From positions 434,001-498,000 of the forward strand of contig CAQDYY010000001.1 of NCBI GenBank assembly GCA_948777935.1: a stretch of DNA of 64,000 nt. The letters are read 5' to 3'. Each line of letters begins with the position of its first letter. Position 1 is the stretch's first letter. A model generated the notes under the pieces. That model was not told where the DNA came from and ran no database searches. It worked only from the letters and a program-made list of their open reading frames with translations. This document shows positions 8,466 to 16,810 of the stretch, piece after piece. The stretch comes from an uncultured Clostridia bacterium (lineage in GTDB: Bacteria; Bacillota; Clostridia; TANB77; CAG-508). A program made the position numbers and the translations under genes.

Positions 8466-9323
8466 TCACAACACAACATCTCTTTTTAGTGTTCCACTTT
8501 TTACCACACCAATTCCAATAAACTGCTTATTTATATCATATATCCTATAAATATCATCTTCTAGCACATATTCTAGCTTTACTCCATTTAGAAACAACTC
8601 TAACCTTTTATTATCTAATATAATTTCTTGTTTTTTACTAAAAAATTCTTCTATTGTAATGATTTTAGAAGATATGTCTCCTTCTTGTTTTAACTCATCT
8701 ATAGTTACACCATCTTCTATTTTAAAATTCCCTACTCTAAGCCTCGCTAACTCTTTCATGCACCCAACAGTTCCTAATTTTTCAGCAATTTGTTCACAAA
8801 GAGTTCGTATATATGTACCTTTCCCACAATGTACTCTAAATGTTATCTCTTTTTTTTCTTCATCAACATCTTCTAATTCAATTTCATAAATTGTAATTAA
8901 CCTAGTTGGTACTTCTACTGTCTTTCCTTGCCTTGCATATTCATATAACTTTTTTCCATTTACTTTAATTGCAGAAAACATTGGTGGAGTTTGTTTATTT
9001 TCACCTAACATAGAAAAAAGTACATCTTTAATTTTCTCAACTCTTGGCATTTTAATATCTTGCTTTTCTATAATATTACCTGTAAAATCTGCTGTATCAG
9101 TTTTTATACCTAAAGTTAAAATAGCACGATATGTTTTATCGTGCTCTATTAAATATTTTGAAATTTTTGTTGCTTTCCCTATTAATAGAGGTAACACCCC
9201 TGTTGCTTCAGGATCTAATGTACCAGTATGCCCTACTTTTTCTTTTAGTACTTTTTTTACTATTGCTACTACATCATGTGATGTGTAGTCTTTTTCTTTA
9301 TTTATTATTATAATTCCATCCAT
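8466..9323 (-). CDS. truB: tRNA pseudouridine(55) synthase TruB
   Basis: Converts U55 in the T-loop of tRNAs to pseudouridine. Residues 1-30 (MDGIIIINKEKDYTSHDVVA) and the catalytic motif GHTGTLDPEATGVLPLLIG (the Asp is the catalytic residue) are diagnostic. LYEYARQGKTVE and CGKGTYIRTLCEQIAEKLG follow, and there is a short PUA-like C-terminal domain. The 285 residues match the short Firmicute form. It is the last gene of the rimP-nusA-infB-rbfA operon, separated from nrnA by a family C repeat (9346-9396). Confidence 0.97.
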   Translation of the reverse strand: MDGIIIINKEKDYTSHDVVAIVKKVLKEKVGHTGTLDPEATGVLPLLIGKATKISKYLIEHDKTYRAILTLGIKTDTADFTGNIIEKQDIKMPRVEKIKDVLFSMLGENKQTPPMFSAIKVNGKKLYEYARQGKTVEVPTRLITIYEIELEDVDEEKKEITFRVHCGKGTYIRTLCEQIAEKLGTVGCMKELARLRVGNFKIEDGVTIDELKQEGDISSKIITIEEFFSKKQEIILDNKRLELFLNGVKLEYVLEDDIYRIYDINKQFIGIGVVKSGTLKRDVVL

Positions 9324-9345
9324 GTCTTCTCCTAATAATTAAGAA

Positions 9346-9396
9346 GGGCACAGTGGTGTCATGTCTTTTGGGTATTCCCACAAACGATGCCCCTAC
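9346..9396 (+). repeat. Family C repeat (GGGCAC...GTGCCCC), copy 1
   Basis: A ~51-bp element with conserved ends (GGGCACAGTGGTGTCATGTC and ATTCCCACAAACGATGCCCC) around a variable 7-8 nt loop. GGGCA pairs with TGCCC at the ends. It sits between nrnA and truB. Six copies occur in the window, all in this orientation. Confidence 0.85.
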
Positions 9397-9399
9397 AAT

Positions 9400-10353
9400 C
9401 TATTTCAAATGTTTTTTTACTTCATTTATTATTCTTTCTTTTACTTCTTCTAAAGTTCCATGAACTTGGCAACCTGCTGCATGAAGATGCCCTCCTCCAT
9501 TAAACATCATTCCTACATCTGATACATTTACATATTCATTTGAACGTAGTGAGCCTTTATATAATCCTTCTTCTTTTTCACTAAGAAGAATTGATACTTC
9601 TACTCCTTCTATACTTCTTCCTATATCTACTAAACCAGATTGGTCTCCGTTTTTAGCACCTGCTAATTCTTCATCTTTTTTTGTAATATATGTAAATGCA
9701 ATTTTTCCATCTTCTATAAGTTCTAAACGATCCATTGCAATTTTACTAAGTTCAAAATGTCCTTTTGTCTGCTTTTCCAAAACTTTTCTATATATGTCTG
9801 CAACATTTACTCCTATGCTTAATAACCAAGCTGTAAACTCAAATGTTTCTTTTGATGTTCCTTGGTATTTAAAACCTCCTGTATCTGTAATAATTCCAGT
9901 AACTAGTGAGCTTCCTATTTCTTTATCAATTTTAACTCCTAAGTATTCTAATACTAAAATTAGAATTTGGCAACAAGCTGGCGCATCTGGATTTACAAAA
10001 TTATAATCTGCAAACATTGCATTTACACTATGATGATCAATATTTATTGTTGTACGAGCATTCTCAAAGTATTTTGCAAAGCCATTTAAGCGCTTAATAT
10101 CACTACAATCTAATGCAATTGCTAAATCATATATCTCTTTTGTTCCTTCTTTTTGCATTTTGCTAGCTTCTGGCAAAAAGCTAAAGATTTCTGGATATTC
10201 TGGCACTATCATTTCTGGTTTTTTTCCTAATTGCACTAATGCATTATACATACTAAGAGTACTTCCAATTGCATCTCCATCTGGGTTCTCATGAGTTAAA
10301 ATAACTATGCTCTCTGCTTTTTCTATCTCTTCTTTTATATTATCTAATGTCAT
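9400..10353 (-). CDS. nrnA: DHH/DHHA1 family phosphoesterase, NrnA-type nanoRNase/pAp phosphatase
   Basis: Degrades 2-5 nt RNA fragments and, in characterised relatives, dephosphorylates pAp. The DHH domain holds the metal ligands: THENPDGDAIGS (about 19-30), ALDCSD (about 82-87) and IDHHSVNAMFADYNFV (about 109-124). DTGGFKYQGTSKET follows. The C-terminal DHHA1 domain ends in GGGHLHAAGCQVHG, the substrate-binding glycine motif. 317 residues, normal for the family. It lies between rbfA and truB, its standard position in Firmicute nusA operons. An intercistronic structured region precedes it. Confidence 0.95.
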   Translation of the reverse strand: MTLDNIKEEIEKAESIVILTHENPDGDAIGSTLSMYNALVQLGKKPEMIVPEYPEIFSFLPEASKMQKEGTKEIYDLAIALDCSDIKRLNGFAKYFENARTTINIDHHSVNAMFADYNFVNPDAPACCQILILVLEYLGVKIDKEIGSSLVTGIITDTGGFKYQGTSKETFEFTAWLLSIGVNVADIYRKVLEKQTKGHFELSKIAMDRLELIEDGKIAFTYITKKDEELAGAKNGDQSGLVDIGRSIEGVEVSILLSEKEEGLYKGSLRSNEYVNVSDVGMMFNGGGHLHAAGCQVHGTLEEVKERIINEVKKHLK

Positions 10354-10374
10354 TTATTTTTCTCCTATTCTTTG

Positions 10375-10515
10375 TTTATACTGTAAGAATTTTTATCCGG
10401 GTGGATGAAAAGCTCCATACAGTATAAATATGCAAATTTCTAGAATTACTAACGTATAACTTATCCGTACGCATTAAAAATGCTACGGATAAGAAATCTT
10501 TGCGGTTCCCACCGC
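10375..10515 (-). other. Structured intercistronic region between rbfA and nrnA
   Basis: Read on the transcribed minus strand, this stretch can fold into several stable hairpins: GCGGT-GGGA-ACCGC (GNRA-type loop), CTTATCCGTA...TACGGATAAG, and ATACTGTA...TACAGTAT enclosing TTTTCATCC-ACCC-GGATAAAA. AATTTCTA, which includes the rbfA stop, pairs with TAGAAATT and encloses the first two hairpins, giving a multi-branch shape. There is no T-run, so it is not an obvious terminator. It could be an mRNA processing or stability element, or a single copy of a mobile structured repeat. Confidence 0.5.
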
Positions 10516-10893
10516 TTAGAAATTCTTGTATTTGTTATCATCTTTTTTAGGCATAATTTCTTTTAGTATGGAATCTATTTTAGATCCATATTCAATTGAA
10601 TCATCTAACACAAAAACAAGTTCTGGTGTAATTCTTAAGTTTATTGTTTTTGCAATTCCACTTCTAATAAAACCAGAAGATTTTTTCAATGCTTCTAATG
10701 TTTCATTTGTATTTTTAGAATTTAATATACTAACATATACTTTAGCATATTTTAAATCTGGTGTAACATGTACTTTTGTTACACTAATTAATCCTGTTAC
10801 ATTTGGATTTTGTAGTTCATAACTAATTATATGACTAATTTCCTTTTTTAATTCCTCACCAATTCTTTCAAATCGCGCATTATTCTTTGGCAT
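10516..10893 (-). CDS. rbfA: Ribosome-binding factor A
   Basis: Cold-shock-linked 30S maturation factor that binds near helix 1 of 16S rRNA. It is a single KH-like domain of 125 residues, starting MPKNNARFERIGEELKKEISHIISYELQNP, with the conserved VTKVHVTPDLKYAKVYVSI and LRITPELVFVLDDSIEYGSKID. It follows infB and a small charged protein in the operon, its canonical neighbourhood. Its stop codon is part of a potential stem in the downstream structured region. Confidence 0.96.
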   Translation of the reverse strand: MPKNNARFERIGEELKKEISHIISYELQNPNVTGLISVTKVHVTPDLKYAKVYVSILNSKNTNETLEALKKSSGFIRSGIAKTINLRITPELVFVLDDSIEYGSKIDSILKEIMPKKDDNKYKNF

Positions 10894-10904
10894 GATGCCC
10901 TCCT

Positions 10905-11345
10905 TTATCTTTCTTCTCCTGAGTGTATTCCATCATATAAAGATGAGTATTTTTTTTCTTCTAGCTTTGGAGAAATATTAACATTTTTCCATAGTTCTTC
11001 TTTCTTTTGTTGTTCTTTTTCTTCTCTATTTAGCCTTATATCTCGTTGTTCTTCTACACTATATTGTAATCGACTTTTTATAAATTCTTCTCTTTCTTGT
11101 TCTTTTGTTTTCACTCCTTTTGCTATTTGTTCATTTTTTGCTATTTTCTGTTTTTTTCTTTGTTCTCTTCTTTTTTGTCTTCTTTCTTCATTTTCTTTCA
11201 TTCTTTGTTGTTTTTCTTCTTCATTTCTTATATGTTTTTGTTCTTTTTCTCTTTTAGCTTTCTTCTTTTGTGATTGTAGCATTCCAATATGCCTTAAATT
11301 TTGCTTATTTCTTTGTTCTTTTTCTTTTTTAGCATTCTTTCCCAT
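10905..11345 (-). CDS. Small highly charged (Lys/Glu/Gln/Arg-rich) protein, unknown function
   Basis: A 146-residue protein made almost entirely of K, E, R and Q, predicted as one long basic/acidic helix or coiled coil (for example KENEERRQKRREQRKKQKIAKN). No catalytic motif or membrane segment is visible. I prefer the ATG at 11345, with GGAG 8 nt upstream, over a GTG 9 nt earlier that overlaps that site. It sits between infB and rbfA with gaps of about 10-17 nt, so it is translated from the translation-factor operon. Its basic composition and position suggest an RNA- or ribosome-associated role, but that is inference only. I do not recognise a named family. Confidence 0.7.
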   Translation of the reverse strand: MGKNAKKEKEQRNKQNLRHIGMLQSQKKKAKREKEQKHIRNEEEKQQRMKENEERRQKRREQRKKQKIAKNEQIAKGVKTKEQEREEFIKSRLQYSVEEQRDIRLNREEKEQQKKEELWKNVNISPKLEEKKYSSLYDGIHSGEER

Positions 11346-11361
11346 CACAATCACTCCATTT

Positions 11362-14328
11362 TTATTTTTTTACTTCTTCCATAACATAAACTTCTAATGT
11401 ATCTAATTCTACTATATCATTATAATTTTCAATTTGAAGTCCACATTCATATCCAGACGCTACTTCTTTTACATCATCTTTAAATCTCTTTAAAGATACT
11501 AGTTTTCCATCATGTATAACAACATTATCACGAATTACACGAATTCCTGCATTTCTTGCAATTTTTCCATCTGTTACATAGCATCCTGCAATTGTTCCTA
11601 CTCCACTTACTTTGAATGTTTGACGTACTTCTGCTGTTCCTATTACTTTTTCCTCAAATACTGGGTCTAGCATTCCTTTCATGGCAGCTTCGACATCTTC
11701 AATTGCTTGATAAATTACAGAATATTGTTTTATTTCAACTTCTTCTTTTTTAGCTACTTCTTTTGCAATTGGGTCTGGTCTAACATTAAATGCAATAATT
11801 ATAGCATTTGAAACTTTAGCAAGTGTTACATCAGATTCTGTTACTCCACCAACATTGGCATGAATTACTTTTACTTGCACTTCTTCGTTTGTTAATTTTT
11901 CTAAGCTTTGTGTTACAGCTTCAACAGAACCTTGTACATCTGCTTTTACAATAATATTTAATTGTTTTAAGTTACCTTTTTCAATTTCACTAAATAAGTC
12001 ATTTAAAGTTACTCTTGATGTTTGGTTTATGCTCTTTTCTCTTGCTTGACGTTTTCTTCTTTCAATTAAGTGTTTTGCAGTTTTTTCATCTTTTACTTCA
12101 TAGAATGTATCTCCTGCTTCTGGCACTTCTGTTAGACCTGTTACTTCTACTGGCGTAGATGGTCCTGCTTTTTTTACTTTTTTTCCTTTATCATCTGTCA
12201 TTGTACGAATTCTACCAATAGCAGAACCTACAACAATTGTATCTCCAACATCTAAAGTTCCACGTTGTACAAGCATTGACACAACTGGTCCTCTTGTTTT
12301 ATCAAGACGAGCCTCAATAACTGTTCCTTTTGATTGTTTTGTTGGGTTTGCTTTTAGTTCTTTCATATCTGCTACTAATAATACCATTTCTAGTAATGTA
12401 TCTATGTTAATTCTCTTTTTAGCAGATATTTCAACAAATATTGTGTCTCCACCCCATTCTTCTGGAACTAACTCATATTTCATTAATTCTTGTTTTACTT
12501 TTTCAGGATTTGCACCTTCTACATCAATTTTATTAAGAGCAACAACAATTGGAATTTCTGCTGCTTTTGCATGGTTAATTGCTTCAATAGTTTGAGGCAT
12601 AACCCCATCATTTGCAGCTACTACTAAAATTGCAATATCTGTAATTTGTGCTCCTCTAGCACGCATAGATGTAAAAGCTTCATGCCCTGGTGTATCTAAG
12701 AAAGTAATTTCTCTATCATTTATGCTAACTTTATATGCACCTATATGTTGTGTAATTCCTCCTGCTTCTCCTTCTATTACATTAGTACTTCTAATTGCAT
12801 CTAATAATGATGTTTTTCCATGGTCTACGTGTCCCATAACTACTACTACTGGTGGTCTTGGCTTTAATTCATTTTGTGTATCTTCTGTTTCATCAAATAA
12901 GATATCTTCTTCTGTTACAGTTTCTTTCTTAATTGCTGTAATTCCAAATTCTTCTGCAATTAAGAATGCTGTATCAAAATCCACCTCATTATTAATTGTT
13001 GCCATAACTCCATAGCCTAATAATTTTTTAATAACATCTGCTGTAGTTTTTTTCATTTCAGCAGCTAATTCCTTTACTGTTACAGGATCTGGTATAGTTA
13101 TTTCTGTTAGTTCAAATATTTTTTGTTTTGTTCTTTCTTCTTGTTTATTTACTCTTTTCTTATTTTTCTTTCCACGTTGTGTTGTTAGGTCATAAAAGTC
13201 TAGCATTCCACCATCTTGCTCATCAAACATAGAAGATAAACGGTCATGTTGTTTTAAGCTTTTTAATTTATCTTCATTTATTTCATAGTCTCCACCACGT
13301 CTTGATTTTGGAGCTTTTTTCATCTTGTTTTCTTCATAACGGTTTTGTTTTTGTTTATCTATTGATTTATTATATTCTCTTACTACTTCTTTTTCAGCTA
13401 CATCTGTCATAATGTTTTTAATGTTCTTCTCAATACCTTTTTCGTCAAGTGGTCTTCTTCCTCCATAGTTATTTTGGTTATTATTACGATATCCACCATT
13501 GTTAGGTCTATTTTGATGATATCCTCCACCATTTTGATTATTTCTATAATTGTTATTACCATCTCTATTTTGATTAAACCCATTATTACGTGAGCCTTGA
13601 AAATTATTGTTATTATTGTCTCTTGACCTATAATTATTATTATAGCTATTGCTATTATAACCATTATTTTGATTATGATTACGATATCCATTATTATTTG
13701 GGTATCCGTTAGATTTAGGTCTTCTTTGTTCTTGCATTATGTTACTTTCTTTTTTAATAGTATCCTTCTTTTCTTCAACCTTAGGTTCTTGTTTTACTTC
13801 TTCTTTTATTTGTTTTGGCTGTTCTTCCAGTTTTTCTTCAACTTTTATAACTTCTTCTTTTACAATTTCCTCTTTTATCTCTTCCTTTACTTCTTCCTTT
13901 TTAGGTGTTTTTAAGCCAAACAGTTCACTAACTGTCATTGGCTTTGATGGTTTATTGCGGTATACAATGTTGAAATCTTTGCTAGTATTTCTTTCTACAA
14001 AGCCTACTTCTTTTTTCTTTTGCTCCATTTTTCTCTTTTTTTCTTCTTCTTCCCTTTTTGCAATTTCTTCTTCTGATACAATAACTTCTCTACGAATAAT
14101 AACTGGTGTGTCTTGTTTTGCCTTCTTTTCTTTTTTCTCTTGTACCGTCGTTTTGTTTTCTTCTTTCTTTTTCGTTTTAAAACTCTCCTTTATTTTTTTT
14201 GCTAATTCTTCTTCTACTGAACTCATATGACTTTTAACATCAATTTTCAACTCTTCTGCTCTTTTTATAATTTCTTTACTGGTTAAGTCAAGTTCTTTTG
14301 CAATTTCGTGTATTTTTATCTTACCCAA
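11362..14328 (-). CDS. infB: Translation initiation factor IF-2
   Basis: GTPase that delivers initiator tRNA to the 30S subunit and promotes 50S joining. The N-terminal winged helix begins GKIKIHEIAKELDLTSKEII. A charged stretch follows, then an unusual Asn/Tyr/Gly-rich low-complexity region (about residues 205-295). The second IF2-N helix, VTVKELAAEMKKTTADVIKKL, precedes the G domain: G1 VMGHVDHGKTSLLD, G3 DTPGHEAF, G4 NKID. Domains II-IV follow and end LEVYVMEEVKK. I prefer the TTG at 14328, preceded by GGGGGTG, which gives the family-like start; GTGs at 14337 and 14343 are alternatives. The 5' end overlaps ylxQ. Confidence 0.95.
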   Translation of the reverse strand: MGKIKIHEIAKELDLTSKEIIKRAEELKIDVKSHMSSVEEELAKKIKESFKTKKKEENKTTVQEKKEKKAKQDTPVIIRREVIVSEEEIAKREEEEKKRKMEQKKKEVGFVERNTSKDFNIVYRNKPSKPMTVSELFGLKTPKKEEVKEEIKEEIVKEEVIKVEEKLEEQPKQIKEEVKQEPKVEEKKDTIKKESNIMQEQRRPKSNGYPNNNGYRNHNQNNGYNSNSYNNNYRSRDNNNNNFQGSRNNGFNQNRDGNNNYRNNQNGGGYHQNRPNNGGYRNNNQNNYGGRRPLDEKGIEKNIKNIMTDVAEKEVVREYNKSIDKQKQNRYEENKMKKAPKSRRGGDYEINEDKLKSLKQHDRLSSMFDEQDGGMLDFYDLTTQRGKKNKKRVNKQEERTKQKIFELTEITIPDPVTVKELAAEMKKTTADVIKKLLGYGVMATINNEVDFDTAFLIAEEFGITAIKKETVTEEDILFDETEDTQNELKPRPPVVVVMGHVDHGKTSLLDAIRSTNVIEGEAGGITQHIGAYKVSINDREITFLDTPGHEAFTSMRARGAQITDIAILVVAANDGVMPQTIEAINHAKAAEIPIVVALNKIDVEGANPEKVKQELMKYELVPEEWGGDTIFVEISAKKRINIDTLLEMVLLVADMKELKANPTKQSKGTVIEARLDKTRGPVVSMLVQRGTLDVGDTIVVGSAIGRIRTMTDDKGKKVKKAGPSTPVEVTGLTEVPEAGDTFYEVKDEKTAKHLIERRKRQAREKSINQTSRVTLNDLFSEIEKGNLKQLNIIVKADVQGSVEAVTQSLEKLTNEEVQVKVIHANVGGVTESDVTLAKVSNAIIIAFNVRPDPIAKEVAKKEEVEIKQYSVIYQAIEDVEAAMKGMLDPVFEEKVIGTAEVRQTFKVSGVGTIAGCYVTDGKIARNAGIRVIRDNVVIHDGKLVSLKRFKDDVKEVASGYECGLQIENYNDIVELDTLEVYVMEEVKK

Positions 14329-14641
14329 TAATTTCACCCCCACTAATTATTTTCTTAATTTCATCCGCAAAATTTTGATTTTTTAATACATATACCGCCT
14401 TATTTGGTTTTCCAATTGCATTACTTAGTGCTTCAATCTCACCATAAATGCATATTGGTATTCCGTTTCTTTTACAAGCTATTTCAAAGTTTTTCTTAGT
14501 TCTATCTGATGCATCACTTGCTACTATAACTAAACTCACTTTTTTCTTTTCTATTAAATCCATACAAGCGTCAGTTCCAAATACAAGCCCACCTGACTTC
14601 ATGCATAATCCTAATAGTCCCTCTATTTTATGATTTATCAA
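14321..14641 (-). CDS. ylxQ: L7Ae/L30e-family RNA-binding protein YlxQ
   Basis: A 106-residue protein of the L7Ae/L30e/S12e fold, which binds kink-turn RNAs. Visible features are LLGLCMKSGGLVFGTDACMDLI, a VSLVIVASDASDRTKKNFE strand-helix segment and YVLKNQNFADEIKKII. It lies between ylxR and infB in the nusA operon, where this protein is almost always found in Firmicutes. It overlaps ylxR by 14 nt and infB by 8 nt, so translation is tightly coupled. Confidence 0.93.
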   Translation of the reverse strand: MINHKIEGLLGLCMKSGGLVFGTDACMDLIEKKKVSLVIVASDASDRTKKNFEIACKRNGIPICIYGEIEALSNAIGKPNKAVYVLKNQNFADEIKKIISGGEIIG

Positions 14642-14891
14642 TAATCACACCTCTTAATTTTTCATAAATTGTATTCTCAATTTTCGTTTCAAGAGCTCTT
14701 TCAATTCTCTTTGTTTTTACTGCTTTTTCCAGACATTGTATATTATCACATATGTATGCACCACGTCCTAGCATTTTTCCTGATTTATCAATATTTATCT
14801 CACCATTTGGTGATTTAACAATTCGAATTAAATCCTTTTTATCTTTTTTTCCATTACATCCCATGCAAGTTCTTTGTGGCATTTTTTTCAT
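14628..14891 (-). CDS. ylxR: YlxR family protein (DUF448)
   Basis: An 87-residue basic protein of the YlxR fold, thought to bind nucleic acid and implicated in regulating or assisting RNA metabolism. The family signature PQRTCMGCNGKKDKKDLIRI starts near the N-terminus. GRGAYICDN and a C-terminal K-rich helix follow. The start is the ATG at 14891, with AGGAGG about 9 nt upstream; a GTG 9 nt earlier would overlap that site. It overlaps ylxQ downstream. Confidence 0.93.
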   Translation of the reverse strand: MKKMPQRTCMGCNGKKDKKDLIRIVKSPNGEINIDKSGKMLGRGAYICDNIQCLEKAVKTKRIERALETKIENTIYEKLRGVIIDKS

Positions 14892-14910
14892 TTCAAACAC
14901 CTCCTAAAAC

Positions 14911-15996
14911 TTACTCTTCTTTTTCCTCTTGCATACTTGCAAGAGCCTCTCTAAATTGTGATTCTGATTTTATATCTATCTTCCAATTTGTTAATCTTGC
15001 TGCTAACCTAGCATTTTGCCCAGATTTTCCAATTGCTAATGATAATTGATCATCTGGTACAATTACTTGAGCAAATTTTTCTTCTTCTTTTATATCTACT
15101 GCTAATACTTGTGCTGGAAGTAATGCTGCTGCTATATAAATGCTTGGGTCTTCATTCCATTCTATTACATCAATTTTCTCACCATTTAGTTCATTAATAA
15201 TATTTTGTATACGTACTCCCTTTTGACCTACGCATGAACCTACTGGGTCTATATTAGGGTTTGTTGAATATACTGCTACTTTGCTTCTATAACCTGGATC
15301 TCTTGAAACACTTTTTATTTCTATTAATCCTTCATATATTTCTGGTATTTCAAATTCGAACAACCTTCTAACAAATTCTGGGCAAGCACGTGAAACTATA
15401 ACTTGAGGATTTCCTTTAAGCCCTTTTACTACATCTTGTACATATCCTCTTATTTTATCATTTACACGATATTTCTCTGTTGGTATTTGCTCTTTTGCTG
15501 GCATAACTCCTTCTAGTTTTCCAAGATCCATAACAACAATGTTTGAATCTGCTTTTTGAATAATTCCAGAAACTATTTCACCTTTTCTTTCGTTAAATTC
15601 TGTATATACAATATCTCTTTGCGCTTCTCTTAGTTTTTGAATAATAACTTGTTTTGCTGTTTGTGCTGCAATTCTACCAAAATCTTTTGGCACCATTTCT
15701 ATATCTACAGTATCTCCAATTTCTAGTTTTTTGCTTATTTTCTTTGCATTTTCAAGGTTTATTTGTAGTTTATCATCTTCTGCTATTTCTACTACTTCTT
15801 TTATTGCATATAAATGTGCTTCACCTGTTTCTTTATCCATAACAACTTTTACGTTTTCTGCTGAATCAAAGTTTCTTTTATATGCTGTTAATAATGCTTG
15901 CTCAATCGCTTCAATTAAGTACGCTTTTTTAATTCCTTTCTCTGTTTCAAGTTCTTCTAGTGCTAATATTAGTTCTTTGTTATCAATTGCTTTCAT
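14911..15996 (-). CDS. nusA: Transcription termination/antitermination factor NusA
   Basis: Binds RNA polymerase and nascent RNA, and modulates pausing and termination. Domain order: the N-terminal RNAP-binding domain with ELILALEELETEKGIKKAYLIEAIEQALLTAYK; S1 domain (about 130-200) with ERKGEIVSGIIQKADSN; KH1 with GSCVGQKGVRIQNI; KH2 with QLSLAIGKSGQNARLAARLT. At 361 residues it is the Firmicute form, without the acidic repeats of E. coli. It follows rimP, from which it is separated by a palindromic repeat (16040-16096). Confidence 0.97.
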   Translation of the reverse strand: MKAIDNKELILALEELETEKGIKKAYLIEAIEQALLTAYKRNFDSAENVKVVMDKETGEAHLYAIKEVVEIAEDDKLQINLENAKKISKKLEIGDTVDIEMVPKDFGRIAAQTAKQVIIQKLREAQRDIVYTEFNERKGEIVSGIIQKADSNIVVMDLGKLEGVMPAKEQIPTEKYRVNDKIRGYVQDVVKGLKGNPQVIVSRACPEFVRRLFEFEIPEIYEGLIEIKSVSRDPGYRSKVAVYSTNPNIDPVGSCVGQKGVRIQNIINELNGEKIDVIEWNEDPSIYIAAALLPAQVLAVDIKEEEKFAQVIVPDDQLSLAIGKSGQNARLAARLTNWKIDIKSESQFREALASMQEEKEE

Positions 15997-16039
15997 TTTC
16001 CTTTTTCCTCCCTTTATATTTATTTGTAATTGTATTTTA

Positions 16040-16096
16040 AGAACCCCCAGTCAGCTTCGCTGACAGCCCCCTTAGGTAAAGGGGCCTTTACTCTAC
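16040..16096 (-). repeat. Family A/B palindromic repeat, single B unit
   Basis: A ~57-bp palindromic unit, reading on the plus strand GAACCCCCAGTC-(GCTTCGC hairpin)-GACAGCCCCCTTAGGTAAAGGGGCC. It is located between rimP and nusA. It is the inverted form of the B unit found at seven other loci in this window. Confidence 0.8.
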
Positions 16097-16108
16097 TATT
16101 TTTAAATA

Positions 16109-16567
16109 TCAATCCCAATTATATTTTAGTTTCATTAATGATATATTTTTTCTTTCTATTGTAATTTCATCATTTTCATACATCATTGTAATAGAAGATT
16201 CATCATATCCTGTTAATATGCCATCTAAAGTTTTTTTCTTATTTATTGGTTTAAATAAGTTTACTTCTATTTCTTCTCCCAAGCTCAAATCAAAATGCCT
16301 ATCTTTTTTAAGTATTCTCTCAATTCCTGGAGATGATACCTCTAAAAAGTATTGTTCTTTAATGTAATCTGCTTCATCTAGTAAATCCATAATGCCATCA
16401 TTTACTTTTTCACAGTCGTTTAAATCGATACCTTTTTCATTATCAATAAAAATACGTAAAAAATAATTTTTTCCCTCTTTTGCATATTCTACATCATACA
16501 GTTCGTAGCCCAATTCTTCAATTCTACCTTTCAAAAGAGTTTCCACTTTTTCTTCAATACTTGCCAA
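16109..16567 (-). CDS. rimP: Ribosome maturation factor RimP
   Basis: Needed for assembly of the 30S head. 152 residues with the typical MASIEEKVETLLKGRIEELGYELYDVEY start, RIFIDNEKGIDLNDCEKVN and the signature FLEVSSPGIERILKKDRHFDLSLGEEI. A C-terminal SH3-like domain follows (DGILTGYDESSITM). It is the first gene of the nusA-infB operon. A perfect 16-bp hairpin lies in its leader (16590-16626). Confidence 0.96.
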   Translation of the reverse strand: MASIEEKVETLLKGRIEELGYELYDVEYAKEGKNYFLRIFIDNEKGIDLNDCEKVNDGIMDLLDEADYIKEQYFLEVSSPGIERILKKDRHFDLSLGEEIEVNLFKPINKKKTLDGILTGYDESSITMMYENDEITIERKNISLMKLKYNWD

Positions 16568-16589
16568 ATGATAAATCCTCCTTAAAATT

Positions 16590-16626
16590 AACTTAAAGAG
16601 TGGGATTTACTCCCACTCTTTAAGTT
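16590..16626. terminator. Hairpin upstream of rimP (plus-strand terminator shape)
   Basis: A perfect stem AACTTAAAGAGTGGGA / TCCCACTCTTTAAGTT with a short loop, followed by TTTTT only on the plus strand. It sits in the 5' leader of the minus-strand rimP operon. It could block antisense transcription or act as a leader hairpin. No plus-strand gene precedes it. Confidence 0.45.
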
Positions 16627-16715
16627 TTTCATATTTGCATACCTATTATATCCTCATTTACTCAAAAAATCAAGCTTTTTTGAAATATTTTTGAGATTTT
16701 CATGACAGTGCAAAA

Positions 16716-16751
16716 AATAACCTTAGTTTAATTTCTCAATCTAAGATTATT
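16716..16751 (-). terminator. Terminator of the AAA/DUF4143 gene
   Basis: On the minus strand AATAATCTTAG pairs with CTAAGGTTATT and is followed by T6, about 60 nt after the stop of the ATPase gene. Confidence 0.65.
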
Positions 16752-16810
16752 TTCAACTTATCAAATTTATAATATCTATATTTATCCCCTACATAAATAG
16801 AGTATAATTT

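Noticed and set aside
13739..14230. Long plus-strand ORF over infB rich in Ser and Phe
   Set aside because: Shadow of the charged, Lys/Glu-rich infB N-terminal region on the other strand; no ribosome site and no family motif.
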